A stretch of 64,000 bases of DNA from Pontiellaceae bacterium B12219 (GTDB lineage: Bacteria; Verrucomicrobiota; Kiritimatiellia; Kiritimatiellales; Pontiellaceae). The position numbers were made by a program, and so were the translations under genes. Of this stretch, positions 18,079 to 26,522 are shown piece by piece. The DNA lies in assembly GCA_029432795.1 (NCBI GenBank), contig JARNMJ010000016.1, positions 19,551 through 83,550 of the forward strand, in the 5' to 3' direction. Each line of letters starts with the position of its first letter. The stretch's first letter is position 1. The notes beneath the pieces are model-generated. The model saw nothing but the letters and a program-made list of their open reading frames with translations. It searched no databases and was not told the DNA's origin.

Positions 18079-18873
18079 ATGAATAACACGATGGTTAAAA
18101 TACAGGTTTTAGTATGCGCAGTTCTGCTCTCAGGCTGTTCAACGGTTCCGATTACGGGAAGAAAACAACTCAAGATTATTCCGGAGCAGCAGATGATTGC
18201 GCAAAGCGCAGTAAGCTACGCCGAAGTTATCAGTGAAGGACCGCTTTCGACGAATAAAGAGCAAACCGAGCAGATCAAGCGGGTAGGCGAGCGCATTGCC
18301 GCGGCTGTTGAAACCTATTTGACGGCGAACAATCAACAGGATTTGATTGAAGGATTTGATTGGGAATTCAATCTGATCGACGACGATGTGCCGAATGCCT
18401 GGTGTATGCCGGGCGGCAAAGTGGTGTTTTATACGGGTATTCTTCCTTATACAAAGGATGAAACCGGGATTGCGGTTGTGATGGGGCATGAAATTGCTCA
18501 CGCGATTGCGGGGCATGGGACGGAGCGCGTAAGCCATCAGCTGGTGCAGCAGGGCGGCGGAATTCTGGCCTCGTATTTCAGCAAAGACACCGATTATCAT
18601 GAGGCCATCATGATGAGCTACGGACTGGGCACACAATATCTTGCCATCCTTCCGTACTCCCGCGGGCATGAGAGTGAGGCCGATCACATGGGATTGGTTT
18701 TCATGGCAATGGCGGGGTATAACCCTGAAGGGGCCGTTGAATTCTGGCAACGGATGGGCGCCGCAGGCGGCGAAAAACCGCCGGAGTTCCTCAGCACACA
18801 CCCCTCCGATCAAACCCGGATCCGCGAGCTGCGCGAGCATATGCCGGAAGCACTGAAATATTATACCCCGTAA
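18079..18873 (+). CDS. M48-family metalloprotease lipoprotein
   Basis: A 264-residue protein. An N-terminal lipobox (VLLSGCS) predicts a lipid-anchored envelope protein. The zinc site is VVMGHEIAHAIAGHGTERVSHQL (HExxH), with the third ligand in the ESEADHMGLVFMAMAGYNPEGA segment. This is the BepA/LoiP-like M48 arrangement; those enzymes degrade or refold misassembled outer-membrane proteins. It diverges from the Omp85-like gene, with 43 bp between starts, so the two may share control. Neighbourhood and family both suggest envelope quality control. Confidence 0.92.
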   Translation: MNNTMVKIQVLVCAVLLSGCSTVPITGRKQLKIIPEQQMIAQSAVSYAEVISEGPLSTNKEQTEQIKRVGERIAAAVETYLTANNQQDLIEGFDWEFNLIDDDVPNAWCMPGGKVVFYTGILPYTKDETGIAVVMGHEIAHAIAGHGTERVSHQLVQQGGGILASYFSKDTDYHEAIMMSYGLGTQYLAILPYSRGHESEADHMGLVFMAMAGYNPEGAVEFWQRMGAAGGEKPPEFLSTHPSDQTRIRELREHMPEALKYYTP

Positions 18874-18996
18874 ACTTTTTATCTGTTGCGTCCAATATGT
18901 CGGAAGCGTATACGTTCGATGTGTATCTCCCGTACTGACTCATGATTGGGATTGGGTAGTGCCGGAGTACAAAAATCCTTAATTGGAGGATGGAAC

Positions 18997-19329
18997 ATGA
19001 AAAAATGGTTGATCGTTGCATTGGTAGCGTGTGTTGCAGCAGGCGTTCAAGCTACTGATGGCAAAAAAGACTCGGGGAAAAAGGGAAAAGATGCTCCTGT
19101 GACAAAAGAGCAGTTTCTTAAGCAGATGAAAGCCCGAGCCGAAAAGGTGGGCAAAGAATTTGATCCGGCCAAAGCGGAGGCCGAATTTAAAAAACTCGAT
19201 AAAGATGCGGATGGCGTGCTGACCGGCGCTGAAAAGAAAAAGAAAAAAGGCCCAAAAGCCGGTGCCGAGAAACCCAGGAAAAAAGCTCCTCCGAAAAGTG
19301 ATGATTCAGACGATTCTGATTCCGAATAG
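18997..19329 (+). CDS. small exported EF-hand protein with Lys-rich and acidic tail
   Basis: A 110-residue protein with signal peptide (MKKWLIVALVACVAAGVQA). One EF-hand-like loop is visible, DKDADGVLTGAE, with the DxDxDG pattern and a Glu at position 12, so it probably binds calcium. The rest is Lys-rich, and the C-terminus is a run of Asp and Ser (DDSDDSDSE). GGAGG eight bases before the ATG at 18997 fixes the start. A strong terminator follows, so this is a monocistronic unit. The partner is unknown. Confidence 0.8.
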   Translation: MKKWLIVALVACVAAGVQATDGKKDSGKKGKDAPVTKEQFLKQMKARAEKVGKEFDPAKAEAEFKKLDKDADGVLTGAEKKKKKGPKAGAEKPRKKAPPKSDDSDDSDSE

Positions 19330-19353
19330 GCAGAAGTGTTGAAATGAAATGAA

Positions 19354-19380
19354 AACCCGGATTTTTGTCCGGGTTTTTTT
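19354..19380 (+). terminator. rho-independent terminator after EF-hand gene
   Basis: Stem AACCCGGA with TCCGGGTT around a short T-rich loop, followed by a run of T residues on the plus strand. Confidence 0.9.
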
Positions 19381-19410
19381 GTGTCTCGATAGCGGGTGCG
19401 GATTGGGCTT

Positions 19411-19425
19411 TTCCAACCCTTGGAA
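19411..19425. repeat. intergenic copy of the window-wide 15-bp palindrome
   Basis: TTCCAACCCTTGGAA lies ten bases before the mnmE start. It is one of 21 copies of TTCCARNNNYTGGAA seen in the window; a full list is given in the findings. Confidence 0.75.
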
Positions 19426-19434
19426 ATCGTTATC

Positions 19435-20808
19435 ATGCCGCGCATGTCAATTTATAACCCCGATACCATTGCAGCCATAGCCACGCCTCCCGGAGAGGGC
19501 GGTGTGGGCATCGTCCGGATTTCCGGTTCCAAGGTTTGGAACATTGCGGACAGCCTTTTCAAACCCCTGGATGCCGTTCCGGTTTCCGCGCGCGAACACG
19601 GTACCTTTGCTTATGGAAAAGTGGTTGATGCCAACGGCGAGGAGATTGATACCGGTCTGGCGCTGATTATGCGCGCTCCGAAAAGTTATACCCGCGAGGA
19701 TGTGGTGGAAATTCAGGGCCACGGCGGGGCGGTCGGAATGCGCCGTATTCTGCGCCGCTGTCTGGAAGCCGGTGCCCGAATGGCCGAACCGGGCGAATTT
19801 ACCAAGCGCGCCTTCCTGAACGGCCGGATTGATCTGCTGCAGGCCGAGGGCATTTTTGATTTGATCCGTGCGCGGTCCGATCGCGCCGCATCGGCCGCCC
19901 TCGAGCAGATGGAGGGCCGGCTCAGTGCGCAGTTTGATCTGATTTATGAAGCCTTTCTGGAAGTGGCTGCCAATCTTGAAACCACACTGGATTTTGTGGA
20001 AGACGAACTGCCGGACGATGTTTTTTCAGGAATCGCCGATCTGCTCGACCGCACATTCCAATCGCTGGATCACTTGCTCGACACCTGGGATGAAGGCCGC
20101 CTGTTGCGTGAAGGCGCACGCGTGGTGATTCTCGGGCGTCCAAACGCCGGAAAATCCACCCTGCTGAATGCGCTGCTTGGATTTGACCGCGCCATTGTTT
20201 CAAGCACGGCCGGAACAACGCGCGATACGATTGAAGAAGGATTTGTGCTCGATGGCATTCCCTTGCGTATTATCGACACCGCCGGCCTGCGTGTGACGAA
20301 AGATGAAATCGAAGCCGAAGGCATCCGCCGTGCCGAAGCCCATGGGCAGGAAGCCCATTTGGCAATCTATCTGATCGATGCCTCTCAGCCGCTTCACGAA
20401 GAGGACCGGGCCCGGTTGGAAAAACTCGATCCGGACCGCACCGTCATTCTTTTGAATAAAGTGGATTTGGGAAAAAAGGTGGAATTGGATGGTGTTGAGG
20501 CATCGCTGGTTACGGGTGAAGGCGTGGAAGCGTTAAAACGGGCCATGGCCGAAGCACTTGAAAAAGGTGCCGATCTGCAGGCCCCGCCGCATGCGGTGAT
20601 TTCCGAGCGGCACCGTCATCTGCTGATAGAAGCGCACAGCGAGGCCAAACAGGCGCGCGCTTTTCTGAACGTGAATGTGGAGGAAAATGCGGTTTTGGCG
20701 GCCGAGCATCTGCGTTCGGCATTGGAATATCTGGGGCAGGTGACCGGCAGGCAGTATCACGAAGAGTTGCTGGATAACATCTTCTCGCGCTTTTGCATTG
20801 GGAAATGA
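19435..20808 (+). CDS. mnmE: tRNA modification GTPase MnmE
   Basis: A 457-residue protein. The N-terminal folate-binding domain begins DTIAAIATPPGEGGVGIVRISG. The G domain has GRPNAGKSTLLN (G1), DTAGLR (G3) and NKVD (G4), and the protein ends in the diagnostic FCIGK, which holds the functional cysteine. With MnmG it forms the 5-carboxymethylaminomethyl group on wobble uridine of certain tRNAs. The ATG at 19435 or the one at 19444 could be the start; neither has a strong ribosome site. A palindrome copy lies inside the gene at 19527-19541. Confidence 0.97.
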   Translation: MPRMSIYNPDTIAAIATPPGEGGVGIVRISGSKVWNIADSLFKPLDAVPVSAREHGTFAYGKVVDANGEEIDTGLALIMRAPKSYTREDVVEIQGHGGAVGMRRILRRCLEAGARMAEPGEFTKRAFLNGRIDLLQAEGIFDLIRARSDRAASAALEQMEGRLSAQFDLIYEAFLEVAANLETTLDFVEDELPDDVFSGIADLLDRTFQSLDHLLDTWDEGRLLREGARVVILGRPNAGKSTLLNALLGFDRAIVSSTAGTTRDTIEEGFVLDGIPLRIIDTAGLRVTKDEIEAEGIRRAEAHGQEAHLAIYLIDASQPLHEEDRARLEKLDPDRTVILLNKVDLGKKVELDGVEASLVTGEGVEALKRAMAEALEKGADLQAPPHAVISERHRHLLIEAHSEAKQARAFLNVNVEENAVLAAEHLRSALEYLGQVTGRQYHEELLDNIFSRFCIGK

Positions 20809-20812
20809 TCCT

Positions 20813-20845
20813 GAAACGTGAAATTTGAAATTTGAAACCTGAACA
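20813..20845. repeat. 7-bp-periodic intergenic repeat (GAAAYYT type), mnmE-hisD gap
   Basis: GAAATTT, GAAATTT and GAAACCT follow in tandem. The same heptamer style appears at 47144-47172 and 59715-59755. A degenerate palindrome copy (TTCCTCCCTTTGGAA) follows at 20861. Confidence 0.65.
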
Positions 20846-20891
20846 GAGGCAGGGTAGGTTTTCCTCCCTTTGGAAAAATAAGGAATTTGAT

Positions 20892-22199
20892 ATGAGTAGC
20901 AAATTGGCACCAATCGTTAAATGGGACACCGAGGCAACCTATAAGATCGTTGACGACTTTCTGTTGCGCCCGTCGGTTGAAGAAAAGGCGATGAAGGCCG
21001 CTTCTGAAATTCTGGCCGATGTGAAAGCGCGCGGCGATGAGGCTGTGATTGATTGCGCCCGCCGGTATGACGGCTCTGATATCTCCCTCGACCGCCTGCG
21101 TGTGACTGAGGCGGAAATTGCCGCCGCGGATCAACTGGTGGACGAAGATTTCAAGGCCGCAGCCAACGAAGCGCACCGGCGCATTACCGCATTCTCGGAA
21201 AACGGCTTGCGCGATGACTGGAAAATGGCAACGCCGAAGGGCGGAATGCTGGGCGAAAAATTTGTACCGTTCGATCGTGTTGGTGCTTATATTCCGGGTG
21301 GAGCCGCTCCGCTGGCTTCGACGGCGCTGATGACACTGACGTTGGCGCAAGTGGCTGGTGTTAAAGAGCTGGTGGCTTGTTCGCCGGCCGGAAAAGACGG
21401 AAAACTCAACCCGTATGTGATCTATGCCCTGAATCTTGCGGGGGCTACGGAGATTTATAAAATCGGCGGTGTTCATGCCATCGGTGCCATGGCTTACGGA
21501 ACCAAAACCATTTCCAAGGTTCGGAAAATTGTCGGTCCGGGCGGGCCGTATGTGACGGCGGCAAAGCGGCAGGTGTATGGCGATGTGGCGCTGGATATGG
21601 TGGCGGGACCGAGCGAAATTGCAGTGCTTTGCGATGCCACAGCTAAACCGTCGCACGTTGCGGCCGATCTGCTTTCGCAGGCCGAGCACGGCACCGGATC
21701 GGAAAAAGCATTGTTGGTGACAACCTCGCAGGACCAGGCCGAGGCCATTCGTGAAGAAGTGCTGAAGCAGGCGAAAGCGCTTTCCCGCGATGAACCCGTT
21801 TTGCAGGTATTGGAAAAAGGCATGCTGCTGGTGGTCGTCAACGATGTGGACGATGGCATGAAACTTTGTAATCTGTTTGCGCCGGAGCACATGGAATTGA
21901 TTGTTGAAAATCCGGAAAGCTGGGTGGATAAAGTGTTAAATGCGGGGGCGCTGTTTATCGGCGAATGGACCCCGGAATCGGTGGGCGATTTTGCGGCCGG
22001 GCCGAGTCACGTGCTTCCAACGGGGGGAACCGCCGCCTATTTTTCCGGTCTGACGGTGGAGGACTTCCGCCGCCGGGTGAGCCTGATTCAGTTTACGAAG
22101 GAAGATCTCGAGGATACGCTTCCGGTTGTGGAAGCGTTCGGCCGGGTTGAAACCCTCGACGGTCATGCCCGTTCCGCCACGATCCGGTTCGATTCGTAA
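20892..22199 (+). CDS. hisD: histidinol dehydrogenase
   Basis: A 435-residue enzyme of usual length. The core PGGAAPLASTALM, the KIGGVHAIGAMAYGT segment, VAGPSEIAVLCD and the zinc-site region SQAEHGTGSEKALLVT are all typical of HisD. It oxidises histidinol to histidine in two NAD-dependent steps. The ATG at 20892 has AAGGAA seven bases upstream; the open frame back to 20832 crosses a repeat and is not needed. hisC follows after 21 bp, so the two form a small histidine operon; other his genes are not in the window. Confidence 0.97.
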   Translation: MSSKLAPIVKWDTEATYKIVDDFLLRPSVEEKAMKAASEILADVKARGDEAVIDCARRYDGSDISLDRLRVTEAEIAAADQLVDEDFKAAANEAHRRITAFSENGLRDDWKMATPKGGMLGEKFVPFDRVGAYIPGGAAPLASTALMTLTLAQVAGVKELVACSPAGKDGKLNPYVIYALNLAGATEIYKIGGVHAIGAMAYGTKTISKVRKIVGPGGPYVTAAKRQVYGDVALDMVAGPSEIAVLCDATAKPSHVAADLLSQAEHGTGSEKALLVTTSQDQAEAIREEVLKQAKALSRDEPVLQVLEKGMLLVVVNDVDDGMKLCNLFAPEHMELIVENPESWVDKVLNAGALFIGEWTPESVGDFAAGPSHVLPTGGTAAYFSGLTVEDFRRRVSLIQFTKEDLEDTLPVVEAFGRVETLDGHARSATIRFDS

Positions 22200-22220
22200 A
22201 CCATTTATTTAAGGAAAACT

Positions 22221-23276
22221 ATGAGCGATTTAATTAGAAAATCTGTCCAGGCGATGGAGGGCTATGTGCCCGGTGAGCAGCCGAAGATAGCGGATATTGT
22301 TAAACTGAATACCAATGAAAATCCGTATTTGCCGTCGCCGGACGTGCAGGACATCCTTTCGATGATCGATATTTCCGTGCTGTCTCGCTATCCGGACCCG
22401 GTTTGTCTGGAGCTGCGCAAAGTGATTGCCGAGCTGCACGGCTGTGAAGTTGAAAATGTTTTTGTGGGCAATGGATCGGATGAAGTGCTGGCCCTTTGCA
22501 TTCGGTCGTTTGTGGAACGGGAGGGGGCAGTGGGCTATTTTGATCCGTCCTATTCCCTGTATCCGATTCTGGCTGATATTGAAGATGTGGAGAAACGCCC
22601 GGTTGCATTAACTCCGGCGTTTGGCTGGAAAATGCCGAAGGATTATGACGCATCGCTGTTTTTTCTGACGAATCCGAATGCGCCGACGAGTTTGAAATAT
22701 ACCCGTTCCGATGTGGAATCGTTTGTGAAGGATTTCGGCGGAGTGGTGCTGATTGATGAAGCTTATGCCGATTTTGCAGATGAAAACTGCATGGATCTCG
22801 CTTTGGAAAATAAGAATGTGCTGGTGGCACGGACGTTGTCGAAATCATATTCGCTGGCCGGAATCCGGCTGGGTTATTGTGTGGGATCGGCCGAATTGAT
22901 CGGTGCAATGTTCAAGATTAAGGATTCCTACAACGTCAATTATCTGACGCAGGAAGTGGCCCGGGTGGCTGTCCTTGATCAGGATACGATGAAGGCCAAT
23001 GTTTCGGCCATTGTTGAGACTCGCCGGATGGTTGCGGAAAAGTTGTCGACACTCGGTTTTGAAGTGGCGGATTCCCAGACCAATTTCCTGTGGGTGAAGC
23101 CGCTCGGGATTGGAGCGGAGCCCCTGTTTAATGCTTTGCGAAAGAAGAATATTATTGTTCGGTATTTTGCGAAGGATGAGCAGACGAAGGAATATTTGCG
23201 GGTTACGATCGGGACTGCTCCTGAAATGCTTCGGTTTCTGGATGCGGTTGAAGAAATCGTTAACGGCGAATCGTAG
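22221..23276 (+). CDS. hisC: histidinol-phosphate aminotransferase
   Basis: A 351-residue class I/II PLP-dependent aminotransferase. It begins with LNTNENPYLPSPDV, has FVGNGSDEVLAL, the FLTNPNAPTS segment and the PLP-lysine motif TLSKSYSLAGIRLGYCVG. It converts imidazole-acetol phosphate to histidinol phosphate, two steps before HisD, which is encoded just upstream. An intergenic copy of the 15-bp palindrome lies after its stop. Confidence 0.97.
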   Translation: MSDLIRKSVQAMEGYVPGEQPKIADIVKLNTNENPYLPSPDVQDILSMIDISVLSRYPDPVCLELRKVIAELHGCEVENVFVGNGSDEVLALCIRSFVEREGAVGYFDPSYSLYPILADIEDVEKRPVALTPAFGWKMPKDYDASLFFLTNPNAPTSLKYTRSDVESFVKDFGGVVLIDEAYADFADENCMDLALENKNVLVARTLSKSYSLAGIRLGYCVGSAELIGAMFKIKDSYNVNYLTQEVARVAVLDQDTMKANVSAIVETRRMVAEKLSTLGFEVADSQTNFLWVKPLGIGAEPLFNALRKKNIIVRYFAKDEQTKEYLRVTIGTAPEMLRFLDAVEEIVNGES

Positions 23277-23281
23277 TCATT

Positions 23282-23296
23282 TTCCAGCCTTTGGAA
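23282..23296. repeat. intergenic copy of the window-wide 15-bp palindrome
   Basis: TTCCAGCCTTTGGAA lies between hisC and the ABC operon. The same core sequence occurs inside the phosphatase gene at 8929-8943. Confidence 0.75.
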
Positions 23297-23366
23297 ACCG
23301 TGCGGTTGCTTGACTCGAAGCCGGCATCGGGCATAATACCGCGCTTTAACTGGACGGACTGTTTTT

Positions 23367-24305
23367 ATGATCAAAGTTTCTGGGGTAACGAAAAAATATC
23401 CGGCCCGCCTGGCGGTGGATAATATTTCGTTTGAGGTTAATCGCGGGGAAATTGTTGGATTTCTCGGCCCTAACGGGGCCGGAAAAACAACGACGATGCG
23501 TATGTTGACCGGTTATCTGCCCATGAATTCGGGCACGATTGAGGTGGCCGGGTTTGATATTGCCAAATATCCCGAGGACGTGCGTCGCCGTATTGGATAT
23601 CTGCCGGAGAGCTGTCCGCTCTATCCTGAAATGCGGGTGGATGAATATCTCAAATTCCGCGCTTCGCTCAAAGGGGTCAAGCACTCGATCCGTCGGGCGA
23701 AGATCAATGAAGTGAAGGAGCAGTGCGGTCTTACAGAGGTTGGCAAACGGATTATCGGCCAGCTTTCAAAGGGCTACCGTCAGCGTGTGGGACTGGCCGA
23801 CAGTCTGGTGCATGATCCCGATCTGCTGGTGCTTGACGAACCGACCGTTGGTCTCGACCCTTTTCAGATTCGTCAGGTACGTGAGCTGATTACCAAACTC
23901 GCTGAACGGCACACCATTTTACTTTCCACCCACATTCTTCAGGAAGTCGAAGCGATCTGCGAACGCATCCTGATCATCAACGAAGGCAAGATTGTTGCTT
24001 CGGATACCGAAGCCAATCTGCACCGTAAACTGCATGCCTGTTCGATTATCGAAATGGAGATTCTGGCCGAAAAGGCCTTTGCCTCGGAAAAGGTTGCTCA
24101 AATACCGGGGCTCGATGTGCGCAATGCGACGGAGCTGGCGGATGGATGGCTTTGGCTGGAGGTTGAGGCGGATTCGGCTGCGATGCGGGTTGAATTGTTT
24201 AATCTGGCCGTTGCCGAGGGGTGGCCGCTTCGGGAACTTTCGGAGCAGCAGCATTCACTCGAAGACACCTTTGTACAGATTACCCGTAAGAAAGGGGCTG
24301 AATAA
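23367..24305 (+). CDS. ABC transporter ATP-binding protein (GldA-like)
   Basis: A 312-residue ABC ATPase. Walker A is GPNGAGKTTT, the signature is LSKGYRQRVGLA, Walker B is LLVLDEPTVGLDP, and the switch His is in LLSTHILQEVE. A C-terminal extension of about 90 residues is typical of the CcmA/GldA/NatA group. It forms one operon with the permease (stop and start overlap), a GldG-like protein and a DUF4340 protein. In Bacteroidetes the GldAFG complex is tied to gliding; outside that phylum the role is unknown and gliding should not be assumed. Confidence 0.93.
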   Translation: MIKVSGVTKKYPARLAVDNISFEVNRGEIVGFLGPNGAGKTTTMRMLTGYLPMNSGTIEVAGFDIAKYPEDVRRRIGYLPESCPLYPEMRVDEYLKFRASLKGVKHSIRRAKINEVKEQCGLTEVGKRIIGQLSKGYRQRVGLADSLVHDPDLLVLDEPTVGLDPFQIRQVRELITKLAERHTILLSTHILQEVEAICERILIINEGKIVASDTEANLHRKLHACSIIEMEILAEKAFASEKVAQIPGLDVRNATELADGWLWLEVEADSAAMRVELFNLAVAEGWPLRELSEQQHSLEDTFVQITRKKGAE

Positions 24306-25057
24306 TGAGCGTATTTATCAGTCTGCTTAAAAAAGAACTGCGCACCTGTTTTTACTCGCCGATTGCGTATGTTGTGATGTTTTTCTTCTGGGCCCTGACC
24401 GGCGGAAACTTTATCTGGCTGCTCAGTCAGCTTGCGCATGGTGAATCGCTAACGATTGCCACCCAGCTGATGTTCAGCGGTCCAATGCTCACGTTCGCAC
24501 TGCCGGTTGTGGTTCCGCTGATTACAATGCGGTTATTTGCCGAAGAACGGAAACTGGGAACATTGGAGGCCTTGCTGACCACCTCGGTGCGGGTGCCGGA
24601 ACTGGTGATTGCGAAATTTACCGGGGCCCTGATCTTTTACGGAGTGCTGTGGCTTCCGGTTTTTGTGTATGTCTTTTTTCAAAGCCGGCTTGCTCCGGCT
24701 GAAGTGACCGGCTTCCCGGATGGCGGCGCGTTGTTCTGCGGAGCAATCGGGGTGATGCTGGTGGGAGCGCTTTATGTTGCAATTGGGCTGTTTATGTCGA
24801 GCCTGACCTCAAATCAGATCGTGGCGGCCATCGGTGGCTTCGCAATCCTTTTCGGTTCCTTTCTGGGAATGATGTATATGGCCTATACCGCCCAGAGTTC
24901 CGGTGTTCGGATTGTCGGCCAATACTATTCCTCATTTGCACATATGTTGGATTTTGCCCGCGGAATTCTGGATAGCCGGATTGTGGTTATGTATATCACA
25001 CACGCCGCCTGGTTCCTTTTTGCGACGGTACGGATTGTAGAAAGTAAACGGGCCTAA
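24305..25057 (+). CDS. ABC transporter permease (GldF-like, ABC-2 type)
   Basis: A 250-residue membrane protein with six predicted hydrophobic helices. It starts MSVFISLLKKELRTCFYSPIAYVVMFFFWALTG, as in GldF/ABC-2 type permeases. The motif RLFAEERKLGTLEALLTTSV is conserved in this family. Its first base overlaps the ATPase stop. It is the membrane channel partner of the ATPase. Confidence 0.9.
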   Translation: MSVFISLLKKELRTCFYSPIAYVVMFFFWALTGGNFIWLLSQLAHGESLTIATQLMFSGPMLTFALPVVVPLITMRLFAEERKLGTLEALLTTSVRVPELVIAKFTGALIFYGVLWLPVFVYVFFQSRLAPAEVTGFPDGGALFCGAIGVMLVGALYVAIGLFMSSLTSNQIVAAIGGFAILFGSFLGMMYMAYTAQSSGVRIVGQYYSSFAHMLDFARGILDSRIVVMYITHAAWFLFATVRIVESKRA

Positions 25058-25063
25058 GCGGAA

Positions 25064-26515
25064 ATGAGCATGAAACGATTTTTAACCAATTTAAATTCAA
25101 TTGCCGCAGTGTTGCTTGCTTTTGTTCTGATTCAAATGATCGGGTTTATTTCGATGCGCAATCCGGTGCGATTGAACATGAGCGGCCGGACCTATTATGA
25201 GCTTTCTGATAAGACATTGAGATTGCTCAATGAGCTGGAGAGCGAGGTCACCGTTACAGTTTTTTTTCAGGAAGAGCATAAGCTTTATCTGGATATTGAA
25301 AACCTGCTGGAAGAGTACCAATACCATTCCCGTAATATTCGGGTGGAATGGGTGGATCCGACCCGGGACCGGGCGCAGACCGAAAAGCTTGCGAATAAGT
25401 ACGGGCTCACGGAAGCGCAGGTGGTGGTGTTTGATATCGGGGGTCGAAGCAAAGTGGTCAAGCAGGCCGACCTTGCGGATTTAACCCTTCCGAAAGGGCA
25501 TAAAGAATACGTCATCACGGCATTTAAAGGTGAGCAGGCCTTTTCCAGCGCCATTTACGGATTGATGCAGGAAGAGGCTCCGATAGTGTATTTTCTGGTC
25601 GGGCACGGCGAGCAGCGCATTACTGATTTTGACCAGATGTCGGGGTATTCCAAGATTGGAACGGTTGTGCTGCGGGACAATGTTGAAGTGAAGGAACTGA
25701 TGCTCAGCGGTGAGAAGCAGATTCCGGACGATGCGGCCGCCCTGATCATTCCCGGCCCTACTAAAATGATGAGTGCGGTTGAGATTGAGATGATCGAAGA
25801 TTATCTCAATCGCAGCGGGCGGGTCATGGTGCTTCTCGATGCGTTGAAAGAGACCGGGCTGGAGCCGATGCTGAACCGTTGGGGAGTTGCGCTGCGCAAC
25901 GATATTGTGGTCGATCCCGAAAATACACTGCGCGGAAGCGATGTGCACATCCGGCGCTATAATACCCATCCCATCAGTATGGAAATGAATTCGATTGTTC
26001 AGTTCATTCTCCCGCGTTCTGTCATGCCGCTGGAAGTCGAGAGCGATGTGGTTTCGGAAGATCGCCCAACGGCTGTTCCGCTGTTTTTCACTTCGGACAA
26101 AAGCTGGTCTGAAACGCAGGTGGAGGAATCAACCGCCAAGTTTGATGAGGGAACCGGCGATATGCGCGGGAATGATCCGAACCGGCCGATCTCCCTCGGT
26201 GTGGCCGTGGAACGCGGTGCATCGCAGACGATGCTGGATGTGCAGATCCGTTCGTCGCGCATTGTTGTTTTCGGTGATTCGGATTTTGTGACAAACGGAA
26301 ATTTGGTGGGCGGAAATGAAGACCTTTTCATGAGCGCATTGAATTGGCTGCTGGATCGTGAAGAGCTTATGGCCATTGCGCCCAAACCGATTGAAGAAGT
26401 TAAGCTGACGGTTTCCGCTCGGCAACTGAGACAACTTTTCTGGATTAATGTAACAGGCATTCCTGCTGTTGCCATGGTAATCGGCCTGATGGTCTGGTTC
26501 CGCAGAAGAAAATAG
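25064..26515 (+). CDS. GldG-like ABC-type auxiliary protein
   Basis: A 483-residue protein with one N-terminal membrane helix, a large soluble domain and a C-terminal helix (LFWINVTGIPAVAMVIGLMVWFRRRK). The segment LRLLNELESEVTVTVFFQEE and the FLVGHGEQRITD motif are typical of the ABC_transp_aux/GldG family. It lies six bases after the permease gene in the same operon. It probably forms the periplasmic part of the exporter-like complex. Substrate unknown. Confidence 0.88.
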   Translation: MSMKRFLTNLNSIAAVLLAFVLIQMIGFISMRNPVRLNMSGRTYYELSDKTLRLLNELESEVTVTVFFQEEHKLYLDIENLLEEYQYHSRNIRVEWVDPTRDRAQTEKLANKYGLTEAQVVVFDIGGRSKVVKQADLADLTLPKGHKEYVITAFKGEQAFSSAIYGLMQEEAPIVYFLVGHGEQRITDFDQMSGYSKIGTVVLRDNVEVKELMLSGEKQIPDDAAALIIPGPTKMMSAVEIEMIEDYLNRSGRVMVLLDALKETGLEPMLNRWGVALRNDIVVDPENTLRGSDVHIRRYNTHPISMEMNSIVQFILPRSVMPLEVESDVVSEDRPTAVPLFFTSDKSWSETQVEESTAKFDEGTGDMRGNDPNRPISLGVAVERGASQTMLDVQIRSSRIVVFGDSDFVTNGNLVGGNEDLFMSALNWLLDREELMAIAPKPIEEVKLTVSARQLRQLFWINVTGIPAVAMVIGLMVWFRRRK

Positions 26516-26522
26516 GAGTTCC

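Noticed and set aside
20757..21890. 377-codon minus-strand frame opposite hisD
   Set aside because: Antisense shadow; hisD motifs are on the plus strand.
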